Shown in pieces: positions 37,209 to 49,496 of a DNA stretch of 64,000 nt (its first letter is position 1; the number at the start of each line of letters is the position of its first letter). The stretch spans positions 18,905,001 through 18,969,000 of the forward strand of contig CM072336.1 in NCBI GenBank assembly GCA_036874045.1, in the 5' to 3' direction. Under the pieces are notes generated by a model. The model made no database searches, had not been told where the DNA came from, and saw nothing but the letters and a program-made list of their open reading frames with translations. The position numbers were made by a program, and so were the translations under genes. The DNA is from Cymodocea nodosa (taxonomy: Eukaryota > Streptophyta > Magnoliopsida > Alismatales > Cymodoceaceae).

Positions 37209-38250
37209 TGTTTGCTAAAGTGTATTTCTTTTTATAAGTAATAAGTAATTTTCACGAACTATCTCTAAATTTTAGTAACTTACTTTGTAAAATTTACTAT
37301 AAGTGTATAGCATCTATTGTATAAGTGTGCAAGTACAGGTCGAACTTATAGGAAACTATTGAAATCACTTTGCTCTATAAATTTTCATAGTCAGGGTATA
37401 ATGTATATTCATAATATGCTCACTCCATTGATTTACAGTTAACTTAACAAACTTAATTCATAGAGTTATGCTTAACTCAACGAACTTACCTTGTGGAGTT
37501 ATGGTTAACTCAACAAGCTCTCAGGTAACTTATAATTAAAATTCTAGTTTGCAAAAGAATACAATCATCTATTAGGTGTTTCTATATATTACAAATAACA
37601 TCAATTAAGCTTTCAAATGCTAATTTATATTACATTCATTAATGTTCGATTCTAACATTCAACACTCCAAACAATAGATTTTTAAATCAAGATTTCAAAG
37701 ATTTATATTAACTGGTTTAAACAATTAGTAATACAATTTTCTATAACTAAAATAAATTAGCACAAAACATTCAATACCACTAACAATACAAACACAAATG
37801 ATACCACATAGATTTGATAAGCATAAAAATAGACAATGAGTTTTGTTTTTGTTTTGTTTCGTTCCTTCATATGAGGAGTGATGAAAGATAAAATTCTCTA
37901 TTGATAGTAAGAAAACTTTCATCATTACAGGCAACACAATTATACCACTGAAAACTTAACCACTTACTGTCAAACGCTTCTCTCCCTACTAGATTGTGAA
38001 CCTAGACTTTTGTAAGTTGATCTCCTCTTCAACATAACGATATCAACCTGAAACCAAGGCTAGAAGCTTTACTATCTCTTGAGAGATAATTCAGTGCTTA
38101 GTGAAAATGACATTCCTTGTAACACGATCACTCCTCATAGTGATTGTTAGTCACCATGTTTGGCTTAGAATTGACCCAACATCTGAAAAGTATCCTCGCA
38201 GACCTCCAATGGATAGTGGATGGTGGAATTGGTGGAAGCTCAAGGAACGT
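37209..38250 (-). repeat. Divergent Athila-type LTR, cut by A2
   Basis: Same subfamily as 27121-28721 (ends ggtggaagctcaaggaacg here, compare 28120). A2 is inserted at 38251. Degenerate hairpins at 37430-37515. Confidence 0.8.
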
Positions 38251-39948
38251 TGTTTAGAATGAAAAAGTGCATATTATTAACGATTAAATGATGGTTAATT
38301 GCATAATATTTAGCTTATCATATGAGAATTAAGCCATTATATCATAATTGCACTGTTACATGCTTTAATTAAAGAATCTGCTTAATTTCGGTGAATTAAT
38401 GTTAATTTAGTACATTTTTGAACTATCGGTAAGTTGTAGGATGTGAAATCCTTAAGTATCCGAAATTGCAGTTGGGCATCGGATAGTTAGACCTGTAACT
38501 CTCTGAAATGTTTCTTTTATTATTAAATTGTTGTTGACACATGTCGAGATCTAGTAGATTTACCGGTTGCAGAATCAGAACAATTGGAAGGAAAAGCCAC
38601 GATCACACGTATCACGTAGGAATTCACTCGTCGAAGGGAGAAGAAATCATTGTCGTTGATATGAATGAAGGAAATCCAACCGACTATTCAAGCAGAAGCA
38701 ATTACCACTGAAGAAATATAAAAGAAAAGAAGAAAAAGAGGTGTGTGTGTGTGATCGATGGGTATGGCTAGTGTGTATAGAGGAGGAGCACCGAGCTTTC
38801 TACAAATAGTATTGGCAATTCTCTGAAGTACCACACCAACCATTATCACCACCATAATCACCAACCATCGGAGGTCTGTGAGGATACTTTCCTGATGTCG
38901 GGTCAATTCCGAGCCAAACACAGTGCTTTACAACCACTGTGAGGAGTGATCGCGTCGCGGGAAGGTAAGCCATTTTCACCAAGCGCTGACTCATATCTTA
39001 GGAGATCGTAAAGCTTCTAGCCTTGGCTTCGGGTTGATGCCTGTATGCTAAAGAGGAGATCATCTTGCAATTCTGGACTCGCGATTCTATAGGGAGAGGA
39101 GGCAGAATTGTAAGTGATTAAGTTTTCAGTGGTGTAATCGCGTCGTATGTAGTGACGGAAGTATTTACTATCGATTAAGATTACTTTACATTTCACCTTT
39201 CGCCCATTTCCATGCTCATATCAAAACAAAAATACCAAAAACAACTTATCTATGTTTATATTTTGTATTTGAGTGTTGTATTGTTTGTGTTGTATCGTGA
39301 TTAATGTTATCTTTGTTAGTGTTATGATTGTTTTATGTTTGTTTTAGTTTTACATATTATTGAAATTGGTTCGTTTAAAAGACTTAAAAGATTTTAATGG
39401 TTATTGAATTATCTGAATGTTAGTATGGCCTAATGATAAATCTAGTGTTTACTAACATTAAAGAGCTTAATTGATGTTATTTACAATCTATGGAATCGCC
39501 CAATGGTTGGCCAAATTCCTCTGTAAATAGCAGTATTAAATAGGAAATGCAGGCTCGTGGAGTTAACTTAAGTCCACAAGGTTAGTCCGTTGAGTTAGCC
39601 ATAACTCAACGAACTTAGTCCGTTGAGATAACTGTAACTCAACGGAGAGCTTATTGAATATATAATTTTGATTGTTAACAAATGGAACAGTTCTCAATTC
39701 TTAAGCAATTCCCTGTGGGTTCGACTTGTACTTGCACACTAATACAATATACACTGTGCACTTGCAGTTAAAATACAAATTAGAATTAATATTTAATTTG
39801 TGTGAAAGGTTGTTTGTTTACTTCTAAAAAAGAATAGGCATAAAGATAAATTAACTAAGTAAAAATAGAAGTTAACAAATCCAAGTTTTTCTAGTGCGTT
39901 GCTGGAGATCCAAATAAGTTTTTTGGTGTCGTGCTAGCCAAGCATACA
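38251..39948 (+). repeat. 5' LTR of A2 (1698 bp)
   Basis: TGTTTAGAATG...AGCATACA. TATA-like TATAAAAG at 38717-38724; hairpin array at 39554-39646. Small frames in it recur in all LTR copies and are not genes. Confidence 0.95.
39554..39646. repeat. Triple hairpin array in A2 5' LTR
   Basis: CTCGTGGAGTTA/TAAGTCCACAAG, TCCGTTGAGTTA/TAACTCAACGAA, TCCGTTGAGATA/TAACTCAACGGA with 3-4-nt loops. Confidence 0.85.
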
Positions 39949-39955
39949 AGTTTTC

Positions 39956-39973
39956 TAGCGTCGTTGCCGGGGA
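39956..39973 (+). other. Primer-binding site of A2
   Basis: TAGCGTCGTTGCCGGGGA, tRNA-Asp type; spacer AGTTTTC at 39949-39955 as in A1. Confidence 0.92.
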
Positions 39974-40054
39974 ATTGAATTGATGTAAGCAACTGTTAGA
40001 GCTGTTTCGTTTTAATAGCTAGAGTGTTGTGTGTTTTCTTCTGTAATTGAGAAT

Positions 40055-41103
40055 ATGACATATGCTTATACTCAAAGATTTCTGAAACCTGTAGTTAGCA
40101 TATGTGAATTTTGTAATTCTGAAGGTCACGACATTTCTGACTGTTTGAAACTGAGACATTTGCAGATGACTAGATCCCATGAACAAAAAATGAATTATCC
40201 TCAATATAATAGAGCCAAGTATGAGAATCCTATAGTTTACCTAACTGATGGTCAGTATAGAATGTGTAGTATGTTGAGAGACACGGAAGTTTGAGATAGG
40301 TATGACAAACTAGAGCGTAGTATAGAGAAAAACTTGGATAAACTAGAATACTTTATGTGTCAGCAACAAGAAGTCAACTAATTAAACTATAAGGAAGTAT
40401 ATTCGAAACCTAAAATGGATATAATTTACGAAACTGAAAAAACCATAATGAAAATTGATTAAAAATTGAATGCAATGAGATTAGATGATCTAGAAAAAAA
40501 TTAAAAGCATTGGACGAATATACAATGAAAATACAAGTTATGCAACAGGACAATGGAAATTATAATGTTATAGATCTACATAATTTGCAAAATATACAGC
40601 AAATAGAAAATACTAATGCAAGAGAATTTAAAGAATGCACTTTAAAACTAAAAACAATTGAAGATCATAAACATGAAAATGATATACAAAAACATCATGA
40701 GAGTAACGAAAATCTGGAAGATGTTTGTGTAACATTAAGATTTGGAACTAATATACCACCAAGAACTCAAAATGAAAATAATATGAAGGTGGATAAGAGT
40801 AAAAATCAAAATGATAATGAAAATATAATAGTAGAAAATCTAGAAATCACTAAAGAACAATCTGAATCTGCTAATGAGACTAAAAATGATCAAACAAATC
40901 AACTGAAAGAAAAAGAATATTGTAAATCACAATCTTTAGCACCCTATCTTGAAAGATTACAACAAACAATACCTGAAAAACAAGAAAAAATCAAAGAAAT
41001 TTTTGAAAAAGTACAAGTTAACATTCCTTTGTTAGATCTATTGCATAAAATGCCACCTTGTGCTAAATTTCTGAAGGATTGGTGTACTAAGAAAAGAGAG
41101 TGA
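40055..41103 (+). pseudogene. gag: A2 zinc-knuckle ORF and linker, no capsid
   Basis: The ATG at 40055 is ~80 bp after the PBS; the CCHC knuckle CEFCNSEGHDISDC begins within 20 residues. The linker has the MNYPQYNRAKYENP block, a coiled coil, and VTLRFGTNIPPRT. A frameshift near 40490 (loss inside an A run) and several stops are present. It ends at TGA 41101-41103 after TKKRE, a stop shared with A1. This could be an inherited defect or a real gag/pro boundary read through in the live element. The capsid that should precede the knuckle is encoded at 48082-49266 instead. Confidence 0.85.
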
Positions 41104-42783
41104 AAGGTTCTTAGAAATGTCTTTTTAGTTGAGCAAAGTAGTTCCCTATTTCTGCCACAAATTCCTAAAAAGTTATCTGATCCTAGAATCCCTGTTATAT
41201 CATACACCATAGGAAATACCATTCTAGAAAGAACCTTAATAGACTTAGGTGCAGGTATAAATGTTATGCCAAGTGATACATTTGCATCCTTAGGGTTAGA
41301 AGGCTTAACTCCTACTAGTACGGTTATTCAATTAGCTGATAGAAGTATAAGATACTCTAGAGGAAAAATAGAGGATGTCTTAAGTAAAATCAAAAGCTTT
41401 ATATATCCTATTGATATTGTAATTTTGGATTCCCAACAAATTAAGCGTAAAAATAGTGATACATCTTTAATTTTCGGAAGGCCATTTTTAGCAACATCAG
41501 GGGTTGTTATAAATTGTAAAACTAGAGTAATGAAGTTAACGTATGGTAATGAGGATACTCAATTAAATATTTTCAAACCAGAAAGGTTTGAGGAGTTAGA
41601 AATGTCCTTACATACCATAGAATTTTTAGAGGATGAAGGATATATGTTAGAGGATGTGATCCAAGAAGAATTAAATAGGCAAATCAATTCTGAAACTTTA
41701 GAGGAAAGTGAAAGCATAAATATAGAAGGAGATCTGGAAGAAATTAATTTAGACAAGGATGATGTTCAATTAGGAGCTTTAGCTTCTAATGGGCAACATT
41801 TAGAATTAAAACCTTTACCTCCTGAATTAACCTATATATTTCTAGAAGAGAAACGAACATGTCCACTCATTATTGCTTCAGATTTAAAAGAGGACCAAAT
41901 AGTTAAATTAAAAAATGTAGTAAAAAGTTATAAAGAAGCAATAGGATGGACTATGACTGATATAAAAGGGTTAAGTTCAACGTTATGCTGTCACCACATA
42001 TATTTAGAAGAGAATGCTAAATCTGTTAGAATTCCTGAGTGGAGATTAAATCCAAACCTTAAAGAAGTAGTTAGGAAGAAAATAGTGAAATGGTTAGATA
42101 ATGACATAATTTATTCGATTTCTGATAGCTCGTGGGTTAGACCAATCCATGTAGTTCCCAAGAAATCAGGATTAACAGTAATTAGGAATGAAAGTCAAGA
42201 CTTGATACCTACTAGAATTCAATTAAGCTGGAGAGTATTTATAAACTATAGAAAGCTGAATGCTGTGACTAAGAAAGATCATTTTCCCTTACCTTTTATA
42301 GATCAAATGTTGGAAAGATTAGCAAGGCAAGAATATTTTTGTTTCCTAGACGGGTATTCAAGATATAATCAAATTCCAGTAGCATTAGAGGATCAAGAGA
42401 AAACAACTTTCACCTGTCCTAATAGAACTTATGCTTTTAAGAGAATGCCATTCAGATTATGTAATGCACCAGCCACCTTTCAAAGGTGTATGCAGGGCAT
42501 ATTTACTAGAATGACTAAAGATTTCTTAGAAATATTTATGGATGATTTTACTGTATATGACAACTCATATGAAGTTTGTTTAAAAAATCTAGACCAAATA
42601 TTAAAACGCTGTATGGAAAAAAATCTGGTTCTAAATTGGGAAAAATGTCACTTCATGGTTAAACAAGGAATAGTCTTAGGGCATGTTGTTTCTAAGAAAG
42701 GGTTGGAAGTAGATAAAGCTAAAATAAAAGTAATTTCTAATCTACCAGAACCGAAATCAATAAAAGATATTAGATCATTTTGA
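41104..42783 (+). pseudogene. pol: A2 protease and reverse transcriptase
   Basis: Protease: LIDLGAGINVMPSDTFASLGL (catalytic D-L-G), LADRSIRYSRGKIEDVL, PIDIVILDS, LIFGRPFLAT. Then an acidic linker, and RT with VRKKIVKWLDNDIIYSISDS, WRVFINYRKLN, FPLPFIDQMLERL, FLDGYSRYNQI, FTCPNRTYAFKRMPF, and the catalytic FMDDF at ~42535-42550. It ends in KDIRSF at a TGA where A1 has Leu. The frame is otherwise open for 505 codons, unusually long for a dead copy. Changes at conserved sites (SGY to SRY, PLGLCNAPATF to PFRLCNAPATF) suggest drift. Confidence 0.93.
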
Positions 42784-43300
42784 GGACATGCTGGTTTTTA
42801 TAGAAGATTTATTAAAGACTTTAGCAAAATAACTACACCTTTAACTAATCTTTTAAAAGATGTCCCATTTAACTTTGATAAAAATTGCAAGGAAGCATTT
42901 TTCAAACTTAAAACTAGCTTAATTTCAACTCGTATAATTCAAGCACCTGATTGGAGTCATACATTTGAATTAATGTGTGATGCATCTGATTTTACTATAG
43001 GAGCAGTGTTGGGACAGAAGATAGAAAAATCTCCTAGAGTGATTCATTATGCAAGCAAAACCTTAAATGATGCTCAAGTCAATTACACAACTACTGAAAA
43101 AGAGTTGTTAGCTGTTGTGTTTGCCTTGGAAAAGTTTAGATCATATCTGATTGGAGCTAAAGTAATAATATACACGGATCATGCAGCTTTAAAACACCTA
43201 ATAGCAAAAAAAGAGACTAAGCCTAGATTGATCTGATAGATATTATTATTACAAGAATTTGATCTAGAAATTAAAGATAAAAAAGGTTGTGAGAATGTAG
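42784..43300 (+). pseudogene. pol: A2 RNase H
   Basis: Continues the RT frame: [16 protein letters not shown], then [47 protein letters not shown] and [10 protein letters not shown] (acidic residues kept). Two adjacent stops (TGA TAG, 43234-43239) stand where A1-type sequence has Arg-Trp, fitting CGA to TGA and TGG to TAG. Confidence 0.92.
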
Positions 43301-44700
43301 TAGCATATCATTTATCAAGATTACAAATAGAAAAATCAAATATTGAAATTAAGGATAATTTTCCTAATGAAGAATTAATGACCATCAACACAATACCTTG
43401 GTATGCAGACATAGTTAATTACTTGGTTACTGGTTTAACACCTAATGATTGGAATAGACAGGATAAGAAATTGTTTTTCTCAAGAGTAAAATATTACTAT
43501 TGGGAAGACCCATACTTATTTAAGAAATGTCCTGATCTGGTTTTAAGGAGGTGTGTTCTAGAAACTGAATATCAGAGCATATTGTCTTTCTATCATGACC
43601 AAGCTTATGGAGGGCATTTTGGTTCAGGGAAAACTGCTGCAAAAATTCTGCAATGTAGATTTTATTGGCCAACACTATTCAAAGATGCTCATAAATTTTT
43701 CTGAAGTTGTTTAAAGTGTCAACAAATAGGAAGAATGTCAAAGAGGAATATTCTGCCTCTTAATCCTATTGTTGAGGTTGAAATCTTTGATGTGTGGGGA
43801 ATAGATTTTATGGGTCCATTTCCTATGTCTAATCAATTTAATTACATATTGTTGGGGGTGGATTATGTATCTAAATGGATAGAAGCTATTCCTACAAAAA
43901 CTAATGACAACAAAGTGATAATACAATTTATAAGAACCAATATATTTGCCAGATTTGGAATACCTAAAGCTATTATCAGTGATAGAGGAACTCATTTCTA
44001 TAATAGAAGTTTTGAAGCCTTAATGAAGAAATATGGAGTAAACCACAAAATTGCAACATCATATCATCCACAAACAAGTGGACAAGTAGAAAGTGCTAAC
44101 AAACAAATTAAGTTAATCTTAGAAAAAGTAGTAAATCCTAATAGAACAGATTGGGCTAATAGATTGATAGATGCACTTTGGGCTTATAGAACTGCTTATA
44201 AGACAAGCTTAGGTATGTCACCTTTTAGGCTAGTATATGGAAAAAGTTGTCATTTACCAGTTGAAATAGAACATAAAGCTTATTGGGCATTAAAAATTCT
44301 GAACACTAATTTAAATCAAGCTGTTGAGAATAGGAAAATGCAATTAATTAAATTAGAAGAATTTTGAAATGAAGCTTATTCAAAGACTATAAGAGAAAAA
44401 GAGAAAATGAAATTATGGCATGATAGAAAAATTATTCCAAAAAGCTTTGAAATAGGATAAGAAGTATATCTTTATATGGCTAGACTACATAACCATCCAA
44501 GAAAATTAAGATCTAGATGGGCAGGACCTTACATAGTTCGAAATATTTATCCTTATGGAGTTATTGAGATTGAAAATCCTAAAAATCAGAATATATTTAA
44601 AGTAAATGGACAAAGACTTAGACCTATTATAAAAGTACCAAAAAGCTCCTTTGGAATTATAGAAGAAGTTAGAGTAGAGGACTACTCGAGCTTTACTTAG
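43301..44700 (+). pseudogene. pol: A2 integrase
   Basis: HHCC finger (YHDQAYGGHFGSGKTAAKIL to [14 protein letters not shown], with one TGA inside at 43702-43704). Core with [48 protein letters not shown]. Then [17 protein letters not shown] and a C-terminal GPY-type module (KLRSRWAGPYIVRNIYPYGVIEIEN, FKVNGQRLRPI). Stops at 44365 and at 44458-44460; the latter TAA is shared with A1. No chromodomain is visible, as expected for Athila. Confidence 0.93.
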
Positions 44701-45240
44701 TAAGAAATCAGTTTTTATTTTATGATTGTAAAAAAAAAAAAAGGTTTATTATAAAATATAAAAATCGTTGCGGTTCAACCGACTAGATCCATCGGTATGA
44801 CTGAAACATAAAAATATCTATATTAATTTTCAAAAAAAATTAATTAAAAATTAGGTCTGATTGAAACATAGTATCGGTTAAATCGGTAAAAAATATATAT
44901 ATATATATATATTATCTTAAGTATTTATTTTATTATTTTTGTATATATCTATTTGTACGGGAAGTCCGTTGAGTTATGCTTAACTCAATGAACTTACTCT
45001 GTTGAGTCTTGAGTTAGTTAATGAGCTTATTCCGTTGAGTTAACTGTAACTCAACGGAGTACTGTAGCTAAGACTGTGGATGAGAGAGCGAGATTTGGTT
45101 CAGGAAATGACCCGATTACCCACCTAAACTTAGGGCTTATTTATCTTAAACTTAGGGTTTTGGGGGCGTTATCCAGCAAATCATTTAGAACTTAGAACAG
45201 TAGAAATCAGAACGACTCCGTGCCGTTGTGTAACTCCACG
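44701..45240 (+). other. Gap between integrase and ORF3 in A2
   Basis: Holds a poly-A run, cggttgaaccg/atgactgaaacat motifs, a (TA)n run near 44900, and a run of TAACTCAACGGA-type inverted repeats at 44961-45062. No ORF. Confidence 0.65.
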
Positions 45241-46970
45241 ATGAAGAAGATGACACCTGAGTTCTAGGAAGATACAGTTGACATAGCACAATTTCTGAAG
45301 GAATCAAAGGAATAGCTACGACTAAGGCACATATTTTATATGATGCCATTAAGAAAAGAAGGGTCGAAGAAAAGTTGAGGGCCCACTACAAAATTAAAGC
45401 TGAACAGTATCAGGCAGCAGCTGAATCAAGTGCTGCAAAAGGAGATGAAGTTGGTCCTTCGAGACCAGTAATTATTGGAAAAATTAAATAGGAAGAGCCA
45501 TTACCTGTGGCTTGAAGGCCTGCAGAGCCTACCTTTGTAGATTTAATTTCAGATGAAGAAGAGGAAGAACAGGCACAATTAATTAGAAAAAGGAAAGGAA
45601 AAGAGATAGTGCCTGAATATCAAGAGGAAATTAAATCTGAAGTACCAATATTCAGAGGGCCTGCAGAGCCAATTTTTGTAAACCTGCTATTCGATTCTGA
45701 GGAGGAGCAGGAGCAAAGAGAAGAAAAACAGGTTGAAATTAGTCTGTAGCCTGTACAAGAAGAAGAAATAGAAATTAGAGCAGAAACTGAATTGCTTGTG
45801 ACTCCATCCCAATTTGCCACAGCATCAGAAAGAACAGTGATAGAGTAGATTGGTAGTCAAGAGGAAGAAGAAAGAACAAAAAATGAAGAAGAAGCTGAAC
45901 GAAGCCATTTGGACAAAAATGACTTTATAGATTCCACTGAAGAGTAAGAAACTCTTCAGCAATTAATGGAAAGAATTCAAGATAGAGTGGAGAGTTCTGC
46001 CGGCTCACCACTATAGACAAAAGTAGAAGCAAAAATTCCAAAATCTGTAAAACATGTTCAAATGCAGCCTATGGTAGAGGAAGTTCAAGAACAAACCCCT
46101 CTGGAACAACAAAGTCACATTCCTGACCCGACTGCAACAACAGTTTTGAATGAAGTACATTTTTGGAGTCAGGAAGCTTATAATAAATATCAAGAGATTA
46201 GGGGTTATGATATCATTTACAGTAGACCAGTAAATTGGGATGGAATGCAAGAAATCAAAGAATTATTTGAATTCCAAGGTCTACTGAATTTTATTTCTCA
46301 AGAAAGAGGGCATATAGTATATGAGAATCTAATGCCCTGTTTTTATGCAAATTTGAGAGAAGAAGAAGAAAAATTAATTTCCAATGTGGAGGAAGCTGAT
46401 GTATAGATAACACCAGAGCTTCTCCACAATATTTTTGGATTAAAGAATGAAGGAAAAGAAATATTAGAAAGTACAACTGCCGTTGAATGGACAGAATAGA
46501 CCATAAAGGATAGTTTGGCTATCAATTCTGGTGTGCCTTTATTAAACAGACTGAAGCATTTAAATGGTAAAGCACACATGGTAGCTAATATTTTGATTAA
46601 GAATGTCTATCAACGACAAGACCATGACATAGAATTGAGTCAATTTGTCAAATGGGCCACGTATGCAGTTGTAAATAGAATTCCAATAAATTGGTCTGTA
46701 GTTTTTATCTCCAAGCTGAAAATAGTAAAGAAGAAATTGGTTTATGGAGATATGATTCCACTGTTGATAGTGGACTGTATTGATTTCATGAAATGGGCAT
46801 CAAAGAGAATCAAATCAAGAACCATTTTAGTGAAAGAGTACAGAAATTTTGTAGCTGCAAAGATAGCTATACCTTCTCGAGGAATTACAGGAGCTATAGA
46901 GATAATTAATCAATTAGAGCAACAATTAGAAAAACTCCAAAAGGAAGTAGATGAACTGAGGAATAAAGAC
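45241..46970 (+). pseudogene. ORF3 of A2: SIM-like motifs and transposon-protein domain
   Basis: The ATG at 45241 matches the start of A1 ORF3 (18704). N-terminal charged region with a TAG at MTPEF-stop; tandem blocks EPTFVDLISDEEEEE (about 45524-45571) and EPIFVNLLFDSEEE (about 45667-45711) around RKRKGKE. Gln/Glu-rich linker, then the domain HFWSQEAYNKYQEIRGY, RPVNWDGMQEIKELFEFQGL, FYANLREEEE, ITPELLHNIFGLKNEGKE, HMVANILIKNVYQR, NRIPINWSVVFISKL, YGDMIP, and a C-terminal coiled coil. Stops are TAG/TGA at Gln and Trp codons. It probably resembles the 'putative plant transposon protein' family (Pfam-type), unconfirmed. The first SIM core VDLIS is retained; the second is changed to VNLLF. Confidence 0.72.
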
Positions 46971-47394
46971 TAAATTGTATTGTTCATCTACTTGTAATTG
47001 TATATAATTGTATGAAAAATATCTGAATTGATTACAATGTAAATTGATTCATATTAATGAATATATGTTTTTCAGATATATTTTTCGTGTGTGTTTGAGA
47101 ATGATGTATTGGATGAACTATCTTGAATATTAGACAACTATTTGAACACTATACAATTTGCTGAATGACAGGATAGATGCTTGAAAATTTCTGCATGTTG
47201 AAAAGAAAAAAATGTAAATTCTGCATAACATAAAATGACCTGCAAGTTAAATATTTATATAATGTTCAAATTTAAATGAATTTTGATTAGAATAAAGCAT
47301 TAATGACATAGATTTAACTTTATTTTAGTTAGCAGAATGCAGAAAAAAAAGAACATAGAAATTAATACGAGGAGTAAACTTAGAAGTTGCTTAG

Positions 47395-47570
47395 TGTTAA
47401 CTCAACGAAGTAAGTCCATTGAGTTAAACTTAACTCCACGAGGTCAATAATAAAATATAAGGTCACTCCGTTGAGTTATCTTTAACTCAATGAAGTTAGT
47501 CCATGGAGTTAGCAATAGTAACCGAAGCTATTCTGTTGAGTTATCTGTAACTCAACAAGGTTAGTTCATA
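47395..47570. repeat. Hairpin cluster upstream of the A2 capsid ORF
   Basis: Three inverted repeats of the TAACTCAACG family, for example TCCGTTGAGTTATC/TTAACTCAATGAAG at 47467-47495. Confidence 0.75.
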
Positions 47571-47661
47571 GATTAAGCAGAACGGTTATTCTTTTGACCA
47601 CGAACGAAACTTCATTGGTTTAGTGGTTACCAAAATTTAGAATTAATAGTGGTACACGTAC

Positions 47662-47711
47662 CTATAAAAATAGGAACCACGCTGCACGTTGCAAGACACA
47701 TTCTTGCAACG
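47662..47711 (+). promoter_or_regulatory. TATA-like box and perfect hairpin before capsid ORF
   Basis: CTATAAAAATAGG at 47662-47674, followed ~20 bp on by a perfect 10-bp inverted repeat CGTTGCAAGA / TCTTGCAACG with loop CACAT (47687-47711). The hairpin would fall at or near the 5' end of a transcript. Suggests a separate promoter for the capsid ORF, untested. Confidence 0.45.
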
Positions 47712-48081
47712 AGATTTATTCACTTTATGGATGTGCATTATATATATAAAATAGAATGTTATTTACGAGTTACCAACACTTTTAAAAGAAAGGAGAAAAG
47801 CGTTGGAGAAACTGGAAGGAGAAGCAATTGATTCAACTTCATCTGTCAACAACTATTTACTGAGTATAAAGCTTCAAATTGGTATGTAATTAATCTTCTG
47901 CTATCTTATTTTATGTTAAGAGTTTATGAGAACATGGACTTGTTCTCCTAGCACTAAACGATTAGTAAGAACACCTACATAGGATTATTCAACATAGAGA
48001 CGTACTGAAAAATTATTTGAATTGAACTTTAACGAAATCCTTTGGGGTGTAGCTAACCTTTCTTTAAAAGAGAACGTAGAG

Positions 48082-49266
48082 ATGGCTGCTCCAGTAGAAA
48101 AATCATTAGGAGAAATTCTGTATCTTGAATTAATTGATGAACCTTCATGTATTCGATTGCCAAACTTTGAGGGAGATAGGTTTGAACTGAAATCTAATTA
48201 TATTAGTCAATTGCCACATTTTCATGGATTAGAAAGAGAGGATGCCTATTATTTCCTTAGAGAATTTAACGAAGTTTGTCAAATGATGAAAATGCTGAAC
48301 AGGAGTATAGATGCTATTAAACTTAGATATATCCCTTTTTCTTTAAAAGACACAGCTAAGAGATGGTTATATACTTTATCGCCTAATTCGATTTCTACAT
48401 GGACTGAATTTTGCTCTGTTTTTCTGGAAAAATATTATCCAACACATCAAACGATTAAAAAGAAAAAAGAAATATTAATGTGTAGCCAAAAACAAGGTGA
48501 ATCGTTCTGGAAATATTTTGACAGATTTAAAGATTTACTGACTCAATGTCCAAATCATGCAATGAGTAAAGCACAATTGATAGGTATAATTTATGAAGGC
48601 ATAGATGTTTCAACAAAATCTTTATTAGAATCTACTTGTCAAAACGGATTTTTAAAATTGTGTAGTGAAGAAGCATGGGCATATTTAGAAAACTTTGCAA
48701 AAAGAACTGCATAGTGGGAAAACTCGACTGAAGCTATTCCAGATAAAAAAATATTGCCAAGAGGAATGCATGAAATAGATTCGAGCACTATGCTTGAAGT
48801 TAAATTAACTGAATTAACAAAGAAAATAGAAGAGTTATCATTAAATCAAAAGCTAGCAGAAAAGAATGCAAACATTAATGATCTAGATATTATTTATGCT
48901 AGAAATCAGAAGGATAACTTTGGAAATTCTTATAATCCTAATTGGAGAAATCACCCGAATTTATCTTGAAGAAACTACAATTGCTAGGTAGGAGAAAATA
49001 TAAATGAGAAGAATATAAGTTATGAAGCATTACTTGAACAAGGATCTAGAACAGAGAAATTAGAAAAGATAATCCAACAATTAAACAATCGTCTAGATTT
49101 TGTATTTGGAAATGCTGTAATTCAAAATCAAAATATAAATAGAAATATACCACCTAGACAGAAAGAATCAATAGAAGTTAGACCTACTGGATGATTGCCA
49201 ATGCAAGCAATACCTAACCCTATTAACAGAATGTTAATGAAATTGATACCTCCTCTAGGAGGGTAA
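48082..49266 (+). pseudogene. gag: Athila-type capsid (gag CA) ORF located 3' of pol in A2
   Basis: First ATG of the frame is 48082 (MAAPVEKSLGEIL). Retrotransposon gag capsid: RLPNFEGDRFELKSNYISQL, LPHFHGLEREDAYYFLREF, LRYIPFSLKDTAKRWLYTL, WTEFCSVFLEKYYPT, GESFWKYFDRFKDLLTQCP, IIYEGIDVSTKSLLEST. The usual Athila sequel follows, YNPNWRNHPNLS, a coiled coil and LPMQAIPNP. The frame stays open past the ATG for 210 codons, then has TAG at 48712 and several more stops, mostly at Trp/Arg codons. No zinc knuckle is present here; it is in the 40055 ORF. In standard Athila elements these parts form one N-terminal protein. A1 lacks this ORF by deletion. Alternative: a separate gag fragment inserted by chance. 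Confidence 0.88.
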
Positions 49267-49387
49267 CTGAATGAAACATCATAACTGAAGTAACTATGTA
49301 TAATATAGTAAGTAAAATATAAAAAAAAATAAAAATGAAAAAAAATGTGTAAGTTTACTTATAGTTGATAGTATCATAGAGTTATTA

Positions 49388-49432
49388 CTTAACTCAACGA
49401 ACTTAGTTCGTTGAGTTATGCCCTAACTCCAC
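49388..49432. repeat. Hairpin between capsid and F-box ORFs
   Basis: TAACTCAACGAA/TTCGTTGAGTTA perfect arms with loop CTTAG-like (49390-49420), then TAACTCCACGAG. Confidence 0.8.
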
Positions 49433-49496
49433 GAGGGTGTGTAGTAGTTATGTTAATTTTGTCTCTATTAATGTTTGTGTTATATAGAATCAATAA

